Assembly: GCA_947488905.1 (NCBI GenBank)
Contig: CANLBJ010000002.1
Coordinates: 496,001 to 560,000 of the forward strand
Direction of reading: 5' to 3'
Source: Ulvibacter algarum
GTDB taxonomy: Bacteria; Bacteroidota; Bacteroidia; Flavobacteriales; Flavobacteriaceae
Length of the DNA stretch: 64,000 bases
This document shows, one piece after another, positions 1 to 9,961 of the stretch. The notes beneath the pieces were generated by a model that was given only the letters and a program-made list of their open reading frames with translations, was not told the DNA's origin and did not search any database. Both the position numbers and the translations under genes were made by a program. The first letter of the stretch is position 1; each line of letters starts with the position of its first letter.

Positions 1-1
1 C

Positions 2-823
2 ATAGAAATTCTTACTATTGAAAGTCTAGCAAAGCGTAAAGATGATATAGACCATAATCCCGAAAAGGCACATCAAGTAACTTTTAATATGATTATTTAC
101 TATACTGCTGGTGAGAGTAAACAGTTAATAGATTTTGTGTGGCACGAGGTTTCTAAAAACACTGTATTACATATCTCTAAGGGTCAGATAAATGCGTTTC
201 AATTTACTGAAGGTTTAAAAGGATATATTCTATTATTCACTGATGATTTCTTAAAAAAACAGATTAATTCTTTACTTAATAATGAAATTATAAGGTTGTT
301 TAACGCTCATTTATTTTCGCCAATTATTAAAATTCCGAGTGATTCTAATGTGATAAAATACTTTCAACTATTCTATGAAGAATATTCTTTAATAACCAAT
401 GAATTAGAACAAGTAGATACCTATTCATCTTTGTATTCTATTATTTTTTATAAACTAGAACGGTTAAAAAAATACCAAACATTTCATTTAAAAAACTCGG
501 CTAAACTAAAAACCTTCTTAAGTTTTAAAAACCATTTAGAAACTCATTTTAGAACGAGTAGAAACGCAGATTTTTATGCTGAAAAACTAAATATTACCTA
601 CAAGCATCTCAACACAATTAGTAAAGACATTTTAAATATTACTATCAAGCAATTTATTGATGCCTTTGTGATACTAGAGGCAAAGCGCTTGCTTATTAAT
701 TCGGAAATAAAAAGTACTGAATTAGCTTATTCTTTGGGTTTTGAAGAACCTACAAATTTTGTGAAATACTTCAAGAAGCATACGGGATTAACCCCTAATA
801 GCTTTAAAAAAGACTATCTGTAA
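2..823 (+). CDS. AraC-family transcriptional regulator (5' end outside window)
   Basis: DNA-binding regulator of the AraC/XylS family. The reading frame is open from base 2 and runs without a stop into the ATG at 89, so the true start lies upstream of the window and 89 is probably an internal Met. The visible part begins inside the N-terminal cupin-like sensor domain; the motif around HNPEKAHQVTFNMI resembles that domain's usual start. The last ~100 residues form the double helix-turn-helix, including the FEEPTNFVKYFKKHTGLTP signature of the second helix-turn-helix. The ligand and targets cannot be told. The next gene downstream, a SnoaL-like lipoprotein on the same strand, is a possible target. 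The family call is firm. Confidence 0.9.
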   Translation: MEILTIESLAKRKDDIDHNPEKAHQVTFNMIIYYTAGESKQLIDFVWHEVSKNTVLHISKGQINAFQFTEGLKGYILLFTDDFLKKQINSLLNNEIIRLFNAHLFSPIIKIPSDSNVIKYFQLFYEEYSLITNELEQVDTYSSLYSIIFYKLERLKKYQTFHLKNSAKLKTFLSFKNHLETHFRTSRNADFYAEKLNITYKHLNTISKDILNITIKQFIDAFVILEAKRLLINSEIKSTELAYSLGFEEPTNFVKYFKKHTGLTPNSFKKDYL

Positions 824-889
824 TCTTTTAGGTTCGATATTTACCATTTTTACAACCACATGTATCTTTAGTTAACTTCATTGCTCTAT

Positions 890-897
890 TAATTTTG
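890..897 (+). promoter_or_regulatory. Bacteroidota -7 promoter element, TAATTTTG
   Basis: This is an exact match to the Bacteroidota TAnnTTTG -7 box, 21 bases before the ATG at 919. A TTTA-G stretch lies about 19 bases upstream, where the weak -33 TTTG element would be expected. It probably drives the lipoprotein gene and its partner. Confidence 0.55.
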
Positions 898-918
898 TCA
901 TCATAAATAATAACACTT

Positions 919-1806
919 ATGAAACAAACATTATTAGCATTATCACTAGTCGTTGTATTAGGGTCTTGCAAATCAGAAAAACAAGAAGTTAGTAAAACAG
1001 TTAACAAAGATTCAAAAATGGAAAAAGTAGTGACCCTATCTAATAAAGATAAAACGATTGCAGTTTTAAAAAGTATTGAAACTGGAGATCAAACAGCAAT
1101 TGGGTATATAAACCCTACAAACTATAAACAGCACAATCTAGGCGTAGCAGATGGTCTAGCAGGTTTTGGCGCTTTACTACAACTAGCCCCGGCAGATGGT
1201 TTTAAAGTGAAAACTATTAGAGCTTTTGAAGATGGCGACTATGTTTTTACACAAACAGAATATGATTTTTTTGGCCCAAAAATAGGTTTTGATATTTTTA
1301 GATTTGAAAATGGTCAAATTGTAGAACATTGGGATAATTTAATTGAAAAGGCTGTAGCAAACCCAAGTGGTCACTCGCAAACAGATGGGACGACTACCGT
1401 AACAGATTTAGACAAAACAGAAACAAATAAAACCATTGTAGAAAATTTTGTGAATGACATTTTAGTGAATGGCAAAATGGAGAAAATTTCTAATTATTTT
1501 AACGGTGATAATTACATACAACACAATCCAAATATAGCAGATGGTTTATCAGGTTTAGGGCAAGCATTAGAAGCTATGGCTAAACAAGGTATTAAAATGG
1601 AAATTGTAACAGTTCATAAAGTACTAGGTGAAGGAAACTTTGTCTTAACGGTAAGTGAAGGAAAGTTTGCGGGACAACCAACATCTTATTATGATTTATT
1701 TAGAGTGGAAGATGGTAAAATAGCAGAACACTGGGATGTTATGGAGACTATTGCTCCAGAAGCAGATAGAAAGAATACAAATGGAAAGTTCAATTTCCCT
1801 AACTAA
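919..1806 (+). CDS. Lipoprotein with two SnoaL-like (NTF2-fold) domains
   Basis: Predicted lipoprotein of 295 residues. The signal peptide ends in the lipobox LGSC, with Cys17 as the lipidated residue. The body holds two homologous copies of a SnoaL-like fold, about residues 42-140 and 165-285. Each copy carries a matching segment (NYKQHNLGVADGL and NYIQHNPNIADGL) and later a DGKIAEHWD or NGQIVEHWD motif. SnoaL-like proteins bind or transform small hydrophobic molecules, but no function is assigned to this lipoprotein type. A small secreted protein follows six bases downstream, so the two are probably co-transcribed. The domain call is firm; the role is unknown. Confidence 0.8.
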   Translation: MKQTLLALSLVVVLGSCKSEKQEVSKTVNKDSKMEKVVTLSNKDKTIAVLKSIETGDQTAIGYINPTNYKQHNLGVADGLAGFGALLQLAPADGFKVKTIRAFEDGDYVFTQTEYDFFGPKIGFDIFRFENGQIVEHWDNLIEKAVANPSGHSQTDGTTTVTDLDKTETNKTIVENFVNDILVNGKMEKISNYFNGDNYIQHNPNIADGLSGLGQALEAMAKQGIKMEIVTVHKVLGEGNFVLTVSEGKFAGQPTSYYDLFRVEDGKIAEHWDVMETIAPEADRKNTNGKFNFPN

Positions 1807-1812
1807 TTAGTT

Positions 1813-2178
1813 ATGAAATATTTATTAATTATTCTTACAAGTTTAATGATGTTAAGCTTCGGAAAAAAAGAAAATGAGATGAGTTCATATATTATAGAAG
1901 TAACTACTTTTAAAATTAACCCTTCAACAAACACAGAAGATTTTTGGAAAGAAGACTCTAAAGTTGATGCGATTTACACAAGTAAGCAACCTGGTTATAT
2001 AAGTAGAGAGAGCGCTTTTAATGATAATACCAATGAAGTATTAGTGATAGCAAAATGGAAAAGTATACAAGATGCAGAGGCTTCTATGGCAAAGTTTATG
2101 ACAGATGCTTCAGTTTCAAATTACGTAAGTATGATTGATGGTGTTTCTATGAAAATGACTCGTTATCAATTACATTAA
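1813..2178 (+). CDS. Small secreted protein, ferredoxin-like alpha/beta-barrel (ABM-like)
   Basis: A 121-residue protein with a hydrophobic N-terminal export signal (about residues 1-16) and no clear lipobox. The rest resembles a dimeric alpha/beta-barrel of the antibiotic-biosynthesis-monooxygenase type: a short beta-strand region (IIEVTTFKIN), a helix with FWKEDSKV, then a pattern around EVLVIAKWKSIQDAE in which the conserved Trp precedes a helix. It starts six bases after the SnoaL-like lipoprotein gene and is followed by a hairpin terminator, so the pair forms a short operon. The family assignment is from pattern only. A catalytic role is unproven. Confidence 0.55.
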   Translation: MKYLLIILTSLMMLSFGKKENEMSSYIIEVTTFKINPSTNTEDFWKEDSKVDAIYTSKQPGYISRESAFNDNTNEVLVIAKWKSIQDAEASMAKFMTDASVSNYVSMIDGVSMKMTRYQLH

Positions 2179-2189
2179 ATATCTATTAT

Positions 2190-2215
2190 AAAAGGTTGCT
2201 AATAGGTAACCTTTT
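2190..2215 (+). terminator. Rho-independent terminator
   Basis: An 8-bp inverted repeat, AAAAGGTT at 2190-2197 and AACCTTTT at 2208-2215, is followed by GTATTTTTT. It lies 12 bases after the stop of the preceding gene. Confidence 0.7.
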
Positions 2216-2252
2216 GTATTTTTTATAAATCACAAAAAAAATATTTATTATT

Positions 2253-2457
2253 ATGTCAGATATAAAAATATGCCCTACCTGTGGCGCAAAAGCTAAGTAT
2301 AAAATTTAAGATAATAAAGAATCGTTTACTGCAGTGCAAGATGAAGATGCATTTAATAAGATAGGTCAGCTTAAAAAAGCAATGCAAAAGTTTAAAGACA
2401 AAGCAGAGACTTTAGAAAAAGAATTAGCAGCATTGAAAACACAAATTTCTAAATAAA
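2253..2457 (+). pseudogene. Broken small CPTCG-containing protein gene
   Basis: A small gene that looks inactivated. From the ATG at 2253 the frame reads MSDIKICPTCGAKAKYKI and then meets TAA at 2307-2309. Past the stop the same frame reads sensible protein (DNKESFTAVQDEDAFNKI, then a Lys-rich helix) up to about 2400. There a run of four A's shifts the frame, and the continuation AETLEKELAALKTQISK lies in the next frame and ends at TAA 2455-2457. Restoring both lesions gives a ~67-residue protein with an N-terminal CxxC knuckle and a coiled-coil tail. TAA could derive from CAA (Gln). Two independent lesions suggest decay or sequence error. It precedes the NmrA-like gene by 20 bases. Confidence 0.6.
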
Positions 2458-2477
2458 TAATTTCAAAATTTTATAAT

Positions 2478-3329
2478 ATGAAAATAGCGGTAACATCTGT
2501 AAGTGGTCATTTAGGAGCATCTATTGCCAAGCAATTGATCACTCAAATAGGTAAAGAAAATGTAATAGGAATAGCAAGAACTCCAGAAAAAGCAAAACAC
2601 TTAGCTATTGAAGTACGTAAAGGTGATTATAACAATATTCAAGAGCTAAACAAAGCCTTAGTGGGAGTAGATGTGGTTTTATTAGTTTCTGGTATGGACA
2701 CACCAGATAAGAGGATACAACAACATAGAAACGTTATTGAAGCTGCAAAAGTAAACGGAGTAAAGAAAATAGTGTACACGAGTATTGTAGGTGATGAAAA
2801 AGGAAATGCATTTAGTCCTATTGTACAAAGTAATAGACAAACAGAAAATGATATTAAAGACTCAGGTTTACAATGGGTAATAGGTAGAAACAGTATTTAC
2901 ATAGAACCAGATTTAGAGTACATTGATACTTATGTAAAAGAAGGCGAAATTAGAAATTGCGCTAATGACGGTACATGTACTTATACAAGTAGAGCAGAGT
3001 TAGGCTATGCATATGCTAAGATGCTTTTAGAAGAAAAACATAATGGTCAGGTTTATAATTTAATAGGAGAACCTATTACACAAACTCAATTAGCAAATTA
3101 TATTAATGAAGTGTACGGTACAAATCTTGTTTTTAATTCGGTTACTGTAGAAGCATATGCTACAGAGAGAAAAGCTGAGTTAGGCGAATTTATGGGCACA
3201 GTAATAACAGGGATCTATGAAGGTATATTACATGGGGCTTATAATGTAGATTCTAATTATGAAAAAGCGGCAGGAAGACCACATAAGTCTACATTAGAAA
3301 TAATAAAAGAATTTAAAGCTAAAGTATAA
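2478..3329 (+). CDS. NmrA-like NAD(P)-binding protein (atypical SDR, quinone-reductase-like)
   Basis: A 283-residue cytoplasmic protein of the NmrA/QOR2 branch of atypical short-chain dehydrogenases. A dinucleotide-binding start, TSVSGHLGASIAKQL, follows directly after beta-strand 1. A second strand ends in IGIAR, and VVLLVSGMD and KKIVYTSIVGD mark strands 4 and 5. The classical Tyr-x-x-x-Lys pair is absent, as usual in this branch, whose members either reduce quinones or act as redox sensors. The C-terminal half (GQVYNLIGEPITQ) matches the family's variable substrate lid. The ATG at 2478 gives the full Rossmann start. The substrate is unknown. Confidence 0.8.
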   Translation: MKIAVTSVSGHLGASIAKQLITQIGKENVIGIARTPEKAKHLAIEVRKGDYNNIQELNKALVGVDVVLLVSGMDTPDKRIQQHRNVIEAAKVNGVKKIVYTSIVGDEKGNAFSPIVQSNRQTENDIKDSGLQWVIGRNSIYIEPDLEYIDTYVKEGEIRNCANDGTCTYTSRAELGYAYAKMLLEEKHNGQVYNLIGEPITQTQLANYINEVYGTNLVFNSVTVEAYATERKAELGEFMGTVITGIYEGILHGAYNVDSNYEKAAGRPHKSTLEIIKEFKAKV

Positions 3330-3415
3330 TTATGGCTATTTTTTCTATCTGCTACTACAGTATAGTTATCTTCGCGTAGATTTTATTAAATTACCGATAT
3401 AACGTTTTTAGACAC

Positions 3416-4975
3416 ATGTTAGAAGATCAAAATATACCAGACAATACTCGAATTATTTCGGCAGAAGAACTTGATAAGTGCATTTCTGTACTAGAGTATT
3501 TAGCAATAGATACTAATCAATTATTTGATCTTTCAGAAGAAAAAAGAAACGCTTTATTAAAAGCATCTGGTATGTTATCACGACCTAGCAGAGATGAGTT
3601 TAAGCGCCGTAAAAAAGATGCGAAAAAAGCGGCAAAACGTAAGATGATTGCTAGAGATAAGCACGCTCGTAAATCTACGGGAATACGCTCTGCAAGAGAA
3701 TCTGCTTTATTTGTAGCGCCAAAATTATTAGCAGCACCTTCTAATGAAGACACTCCAGAGTTAGAATCTCCGCGCAACTGTTACGTTTGTAAAACAGTAT
3801 ACACAAAGCTACATCACTTTTATGATACCATGTGTACAGATTGTGGTGACTTAAATTATGCAAAACGTTTTCAGACCACAGACTTACAAGATCAAGTGGC
3901 TGTAATTACTGGGTCTCGATTAAAAATAGGATATCACATTACTTTAATGTTATTGCGTTCTGGAGCAACGGTAGTAGCAACTACAAGATTTCCGGCAGAC
4001 TCTGCCATACGTTTTTCTAAAGAAGACGATTATAACCTTTGGAAAGATAGATTACACATACACGGTTTAGATTTAAGACACATACCAAGTGTAGAGATTT
4101 TCTGTAATTATATAGAGCAAAAATATGACAGGCTTGATATTTTAATAAATAACGCAGCACAAACTGTAAGAAGACCCTCTGGGTTTTATTTTCATTTAAT
4201 GGAAAATGAAAAACTACCTATTGATCAATTACCCTTATTAGCACAGCCATTATTAAAAGATCATGAAAGCTGTCTTGAAGAATTATCAAATCTTAGTGTA
4301 GGGCCTTCAAAAACAAACAAAAACAACGTGCTTCCAGTAACTTGGCACGGACCAGAACCTGGTATTGGTTTGCGTAACTCTGCAGAGTTATCTCAAATTC
4401 CTTACAGTTTTGACAATACATTGCAAACCTCAGAGGTTTTCCCAGAAGGTAAACTCGATGCAGATTTACAACAAGTAGATTTAAGAAAAACGAATAGCTG
4501 GCGTTTAAAGTTGGGCGAAATAGAAACCACAGAAATGGTAGAAGTACAGCTTGTAAATGCTGTGGCTCCTTTTGTTTTGTGTAATCGTTTGTCAAATGTG
4601 ATGATGAAAGAGAACACAGGTAAAAAGCACATTATCAACGTATCTGCGATGGAAGGGAAGTTTCACCGCTTTAAAAAAGAAGACCGTCACCCACATACAA
4701 ACATGGCTAAGGCTGCCTTAAATATGCTTACACATACCTCTGCAGCTACTTTTGCAAAATCTGGTATTTATATGAACGCAGTAGATACTGGTTGGGTTAC
4801 AGATGAAGATCCTGCAGAGTTATCAAAAAAGAAAGTAGAAGTTCACGATTTTCAGCCACCACTAGATATTGTAGATGGTGCAGCTCGTGTGATGGACCCA
4901 TTAATAGATGGTATTAATACGGGAAAACACTGGTGTGGTAAGTTTTTAAAAGATTATTTCCCTATAGATTGGTAG
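3416..4975 (+). CDS. SDR-family protein with N-terminal zinc-ribbon-like segment
   Basis: A 519-residue protein in two parts. Residues 1-~155 are helical and basic and end in two Cys pairs (CYVC and CTDC, about residues 121-124 and 140-143) spaced like a zinc ribbon. The rest is a short-chain dehydrogenase fold: nucleotide-binding [12 protein letters not shown], the ILINNAAQT motif, and catalytic-region INVSAME with TNMAKAAL. In the catalytic YxxxK motif the Tyr position is Thr, while Ser and Lys remain, and the usual PG after strand 6 reads DTGW. A ~110-residue insertion separates the NNAA motif from the catalytic part. Enzymatic activity is therefore uncertain. Genes on either side are unrelated. 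Confidence 0.8.
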   Translation: MLEDQNIPDNTRIISAEELDKCISVLEYLAIDTNQLFDLSEEKRNALLKASGMLSRPSRDEFKRRKKDAKKAAKRKMIARDKHARKSTGIRSARESALFVAPKLLAAPSNEDTPELESPRNCYVCKTVYTKLHHFYDTMCTDCGDLNYAKRFQTTDLQDQVAVITGSRLKIGYHITLMLLRSGATVVATTRFPADSAIRFSKEDDYNLWKDRLHIHGLDLRHIPSVEIFCNYIEQKYDRLDILINNAAQTVRRPSGFYFHLMENEKLPIDQLPLLAQPLLKDHESCLEELSNLSVGPSKTNKNNVLPVTWHGPEPGIGLRNSAELSQIPYSFDNTLQTSEVFPEGKLDADLQQVDLRKTNSWRLKLGEIETTEMVEVQLVNAVAPFVLCNRLSNVMMKENTGKKHIINVSAMEGKFHRFKKEDRHPHTNMAKAALNMLTHTSAATFAKSGIYMNAVDTGWVTDEDPAELSKKKVEVHDFQPPLDIVDGAARVMDPLIDGINTGKHWCGKFLKDYFPIDW

Positions 4976-5173
4976 GGGAGTAGTACTTCGGAAATAGGAT
5001 AGATTTAATAATTGTTATTCTAAGTGAAGTCTAGCGGTATCTATGCTTGTTATAGCTAAAAAAGGCAATTATTGTTTTTAGCCAATTATTAATGTTTCAT
5101 CATCGAAAACTAGTTAACAAAGTCACTTTATTAACTCTTTATTTTCTATTATTGTATATACTAAAATAATTTT

Positions 5174-5761
5174 ATGAAAAGTAGAATAAGTGCACTCTTA
5201 ATCCTTTGTAGCCTAAGTGTTTTTTCTCAAAATAGTGAGGTTTCAGATTATGAACAGATTACAATGGATGGTAAACCAGCATTCATTAATGTTAAGACAG
5301 GAGAAATCGTTTCAGAAAAACCTTCTTTTTCTGCTAATGCTTCTGTAAACGCTAAGAACACCGTTGCACAATTGACTAACCAAGCATCTACTGCTACTAC
5401 TAGTGTTGCCACTAGTGTAAATAGTAGTTCTAATACTCATGCAGTTGCTAAGGGAGAGACTTTATATTCTATTTCTAAAAAGTACAACACTTCTATATCA
5501 CAGTTAAAGGCTTTAAACCCTAATATTGATGTGAATGCATTGTCTGTTAATCAGCAAATTAATGTTAGTAAAAATAGTCTAGCAAACCCTGCTGCTAGTA
5601 TTTCAAATGATGTAACATCTACAAATAGTTATGTTGTGAAAAAAGGAGATACTTTATACTCAATATCTAGAATGTTTAACGTTAGCGTGGCAGATTTAGT
5701 AGCTATGAATAGCTTGTCTTCAAATGTAATTTCTATTGGTCAAAACTTAAAGATCAAATAG
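5174..5761 (+). CDS. Secreted protein with two LysM domains
   Basis: A 195-residue exported protein. The signal peptide ends near SVFSQ (residues 1-18). A Ser/Ala/Thr-rich linker follows, then two LysM modules of about 45 residues: HAVAKGETLYSISKKYNTS starting near residue 91, and SYVVKKGDTLYSISRMFNVS near residue 148. LysM modules bind N-acetylglucosamine in peptidoglycan, so the protein probably sits on the cell wall in the periplasm. No catalytic domain is attached. It may be an adaptor or structural protein. The gene stands alone and converges on the EamA gene with only 18 bases between the two stop codons. Confidence 0.85.
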   Translation: MKSRISALLILCSLSVFSQNSEVSDYEQITMDGKPAFINVKTGEIVSEKPSFSANASVNAKNTVAQLTNQASTATTSVATSVNSSSNTHAVAKGETLYSISKKYNTSISQLKALNPNIDVNALSVNQQINVSKNSLANPAASISNDVTSTNSYVVKKGDTLYSISRMFNVSVADLVAMNSLSSNVISIGQNLKIK

Positions 5762-5779
5762 TATTTTTAAATCCAATTA

Positions 5780-6679
5780 TTAAGAATAAAGAATTAAAAA
5801 GACACCTATCAAAATACCTGTAAGTGGTATAAGTTTTTGGCGTTTGTTTTTTTCTTTAAAAATAATACCACCTATAACTACTGCAATGATAAGCTGACTG
5901 CGTTTAATGGCAGACAACAACATAATTAGTGCTTCTGGGTCTTGTAATGCTTTAAAATAGAAGTAATCTGCAGCTTGCAGTAATACTCCTACAGCTATAA
6001 TAGACCATCTAAATTTAAATGCCTTTCGCTTCTCTGCGTATGGAAACCAAGTGATGGTTAGTATAACGAGTAAAATTAAGATGGTATAAAGACAAAACCA
6101 AAACTGCAAAGTCTGTGGGTTTAAACTTAAATTCTGGATTAAAAACTTATCATATAAACCGCTACTAGCTCCTAAAAAAGTTGCACCTATTATGGCAAAA
6201 ATCCACTTGTTGCTTTTAAAAATGATGCCTTCTTTTTTTCCTATTCTAGAATATAAAATCACAGAAAATATAATGACAAAGAAGCCTACCCATTGATATA
6301 AATTAGGGCTTTCTTTATAGATAATCATAGCACCTATTAAAGTGAAAAAAGGGGCAGCAGATCTTATAGGGGTGACAATTGTGAGAGGTAAATGTTTTAA
6401 AGCTTGATACGCTAAAATCCAAGATGCAGCCATTATAGCAGACTTTATAAAGATAAAGCCATGTGTCTGCCAAGAAATATTTTGAAAATTATAACCATTT
6501 TCAGCCGCATAATCAGGAAAGAAGCGTGCTAACACATAAAAAGATAAAACAAATAAAAACCCACTTGTAACCGTCCCTAAAAGCACAGGGAATACTTCAT
6601 TGCCTTGTACAGCATGTTTCTTACAAAGATTGTGTAATCCTAAAAAAAGAGCCGCTAATAAACCTAGATACATCCACAT
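5780..6679 (-). CDS. EamA/DMT-family inner-membrane transporter
   Basis: A 299-residue integral membrane protein with about ten hydrophobic segments arranged as two five-helix halves. This is the drug/metabolite transporter (EamA) layout. Recognisable segments are HLPLTIVTPIRSAAPFFTLI at the end of the first half and LIMLLSAIKRSQLIIAVVIG in the second half. Both have the Pro/Gly-rich pore-lining pattern of the family. Members export or import small metabolites; the substrate cannot be read from sequence. The start at 6679 gives MWMYLGLLAALF, which leads straight into helix 1. It is monocistronic and convergent with the LysM gene. Confidence 0.85.
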   Translation of the reverse strand: MWMYLGLLAALFLGLHNLCKKHAVQGNEVFPVLLGTVTSGFLFVLSFYVLARFFPDYAAENGYNFQNISWQTHGFIFIKSAIMAASWILAYQALKHLPLTIVTPIRSAAPFFTLIGAMIIYKESPNLYQWVGFFVIIFSVILYSRIGKKEGIIFKSNKWIFAIIGATFLGASSGLYDKFLIQNLSLNPQTLQFWFCLYTILILLVILTITWFPYAEKRKAFKFRWSIIAVGVLLQAADYFYFKALQDPEALIMLLSAIKRSQLIIAVVIGGIIFKEKNKRQKLIPLTGILIGVFLILYS

Positions 6680-6805
6680 GCCGCGAATATACTTTTTTAC
6701 AGTATTCTTAAAGTATTGGCTTGTATATTTATATTAAAAATCTTCTAAAAAGATGCATTGATTGGGTTATAAAAATATCAAATAGTTCATATTTCAGAAA
6801 AAAAT

Positions 6806-6830
6806 AAAGCCCAACATAACGTTGAGCTTT
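6806..6830 (-). terminator. Rho-independent terminator
   Basis: The hairpin AAAGCTCAAC/GTTGGGCTTT on the minus strand is followed by a run of seven T's. It lies 28 bases beyond the stop of the disrupted T9SS-exported protein gene. Confidence 0.7.
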
Positions 6831-6857
6831 TATAAATAGATATTAATATTTTTTGAT

Positions 6858-9806
6858 TTATCTCTTAATAAGTTGTTTTGTAATCTGCCCCTTATTTGTT
6901 TGAATTGTCACAAAATAACTTGCATTTGCAAGATCACTAACGCTAATAGTATTATTAGGTTTAATTGAAGAAACGCTAATTTGCTTTACAGCTCTCCCCA
7001 TAATATCATAGATTGTTACAGTCTCTAGAGTAGTATCATTGGGCATTTTTAAATTGATAATGTCGCCTGCAGGATTTGGGTAAATTTTAATATCACTTAA
7101 AAGATCAGTGTCTACGCCTAGCACATTTCGGTCTTTAAATAATAATGTAAATCTGTTATTAAAAGTGCCTTTTTCACTAGTAAAAAAATATTTTTCTTCT
7201 GAAATGTTATGTAAAACACCAGTTAAGTTATCTCTTAAATACGTGTCTACATTTGTTATAGAACCTCCAGTAATTTTTAATATAGAGATAGAATATTCTG
7301 TTTCTGCATCAATTTGAGACGAGAAGCCTAATGAAATTTCTGTATTACTAACAAATGCCTCACGGCCTTGTATACCTAGGGCTGATGTACCATCTGGTAG
7401 ATGCGAGTAAAGAGAAACAGGAACTCCCAAACGTTCACTATCAAAGCCTTGGTCAAATAATTGAGTTGCTTTATTAGTGAAACCAATTAAAGTAGAACTA
7501 GACAAACTATATGCATCACTGTTAATTGATAACCAAATATGATCATTATTTTCTGATGCTCTTAGGGTGTTGTTATTATCTACACGACGCATAGTATTAT
7601 TAAACGTAGCAGTTTGCCCAGTGCCTGTTGTGGCTCCATTATTTTTTATACCAAAACCTTGCGCGGTAGCTATAGAAAAATCTCCAGAAGTTGGTAGGGT
7701 AGTACTTCCTGTAGATGCTGGATTAAAACCTGTTGCGTTTTGAGTAGAAATATCTGCCATATTAAAGTTAGCAGTATTTGCACCAGGAAAACTAGTGTTT
7801 GGAGTTGTATTATGTTCCCAAAAATAAAGTTCATCTACTGCATCATTTGCTTCCAGAAAATCATTAGCAGAAATAGCAGAAGCATAAGGATTAGAGATAA
7901 TATTTGGGCTTGCATTTTTATTCATCGTTGCATCGCCTGTACCAGTACCTGTTGTGTTATAATCTAAATCATAAGTGATAACTCCATTATTTAAAGAGCC
8001 ACCTTGATACGTTAGATTATATGTTTTATTTCCATCTGCTAAAGAGGCTTGCGGGTAGAGATAATACCCTTCACCAGGATTAAAGTTACCAGTATGGAAA
8101 GACCAATCATTAAAATCTTCATCAACAAAATTTGAGCCCCCAGGAAACATAGTTTGAACTTCTGGGTGTGGTCTAAAATCTGTAGTGGTTTGTTTTATTT
8201 TTCTAAAAATTGGATTGTCAACTCCTACAGGTACTGCTGCAGAGAGAGGGTTGCCTATTACCATAAAATCTCTTGGCTTTAATAAAGGAGTAGTAATATT
8301 TACATTAATAGTCCCGTTATTTGTCATTAAAGCACTGTTAGAAAGTTGAACCACGCTTCCTTGATGATCTACATTAAGAGTCCCGTCAACTTTCATATCA
8401 CAAGCTACCCTTATATAATCACCAGCAGCAACCGTAACAACAGCACCAGCATCTATAGTAAGTTGGCCTGCGTCAATGTTTGCTCCCACAACAGAAGTGT
8501 CATAATCTGCCATAATTGTAACCTTTGTTTTGCTTGTAGGCACTTGCGGGCTTATATCCCATCCACTTGCTGTCCATACAGCAAAGTCAGAATGTGCGTG
8601 TAATTCTGCTACATAACTATCAATAGAAATACCATCTTCAACACCACTCCAGTCACTACCATATAATAACCTAGTACCCGTAGGACTAATTGTTACGTGT
8701 GGTTCTCCCCAATAGCTGATATCATCTGCATCAGATCTGTGATGCGCTACTCTATAAACTGAAGCATCAAATTCATTTACTTTTGCTATAAATAATTCTT
8801 GATCTAAGATTTGAACACCATCTTTTTGAAATCCAAGAGATTAAACTGCTACCCAACCACCTTCAGTATTTTTATGTGCAAGAGCAGAAATATGTGTTCC
8901 AGATTTTGGGTATCCGTAATCATCAGGAGGTGTCACAGACATACAATTTCCTGTAGTTGCATTATGTGCTACTAATGTTCCTTGACAACCACCAGAAGGT
9001 CCTTCTTCAAAGGCAATTTCAAAAAGGGCATCATCACCATTACTTAGTTTACCTAGGCAAGAATGCTCTACTTTATCTATATTAAATGTTCTAACAAAAT
9101 TTCCGGCACTGTCGTACACAGATTTATTATGATAAAATAAATTTCCACTCGGAAAAGGCATCGCAGCAGTATAATTTACATTAGCAATATTAAATTGAGT
9201 TAATGTGCCAGTAGATATTTTATAGTAGTAAGTTGCTGTATTACCACATCTAAAACCAAAGACATCGCTATCCCATGACATCATTTGAAGATCATTTCCA
9301 GAACTCATACCAGAAGAAGGACTGCAACCAGTTATTGTTCTGAGATTTACAATAGTAGTTTTTACATCAGTACTAACGTTATAACTTATTAGTTCTGTAG
9401 TATTGTTATCCATATAGAATAAGATGTCAGGATTATTAAAATGCCAAAAAACAGCCTCAATGTCATCTGGGTTTATTGCAGTAAGATCTCTTATAAAAGT
9501 ATAGTCTGTACCGTTTAATAATTTATGAGTACCGCCACCATAAACGATAAGTAGGCTTTCATCAGAATTCCAAGCTTGTACAGTGCTATACATAGGCACT
9601 ATAAAATTACCAGGAGTAGCTTCTGTAATTCTTCTAATAGTTGTGTTAGGAAAAGATGGGTCTGTAACACACTCTAAATAAGCAGGTTTTGATAAATCTT
9701 GCATAGGGTGTTGTACTAAGTCATCTGCTATGTACCCTTGAGAGAGATCTTGTGCAAATGAGTTTTGCAGAAAAAAGAGAATGAAAATAATAATATACTT
9801 TTTCAT
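6858..9806 (-). pseudogene. T9SS-exported beta-propeller protein, split by an in-frame TAA
   Basis: One gene of 983 codons interrupted by a single TAA at 8841-8843 (codon 322). The first part (8841-9806) has a signal peptide ending in SFAQ and repeated propeller-blade motifs such as AWNSDESLLIVYGGG. After the stop the same frame stays open and continues the propeller (TISPTGTRLLYGSDWSG) through 8840-8544. It then runs into an Asn/Thr-rich region and a C-terminal type IX sorting tail (IYPNPAGDIINL, then TNKGQITKQLIKR) ending at 6858. The propeller resembles oligogalacturonate-lyase-like TolB folds. As read, the product would stop at 321 residues, with no sorting tail and no export anchor. TAA may derive from a Ser, Gln, Lys or Glu codon. 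Confirm the base before treating the gene as dead. Confidence 0.75.
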
Positions 9807-9961
9807 GTTTAATAGGTTTATGTGTGTAAAAATAACGATAAACAGTTTTATTTGAACTGTTTACTCTATTAAATAAAAAAAAGTATAGTGCTAAAATAGA
9901 ATATCTAGAAGAGTAGGTAAGTTTTGTGATAAATTCTAAAAAAATGAAATAAGAACACTAA

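Noticed and set aside
8841..8843. Recoding of TAA as an amino acid
   Set aside because: Almost all genes in the window end in TAA, TAG or TGA as normal stops, so a genome-wide reassignment is excluded; local read-through cannot be shown from sequence.
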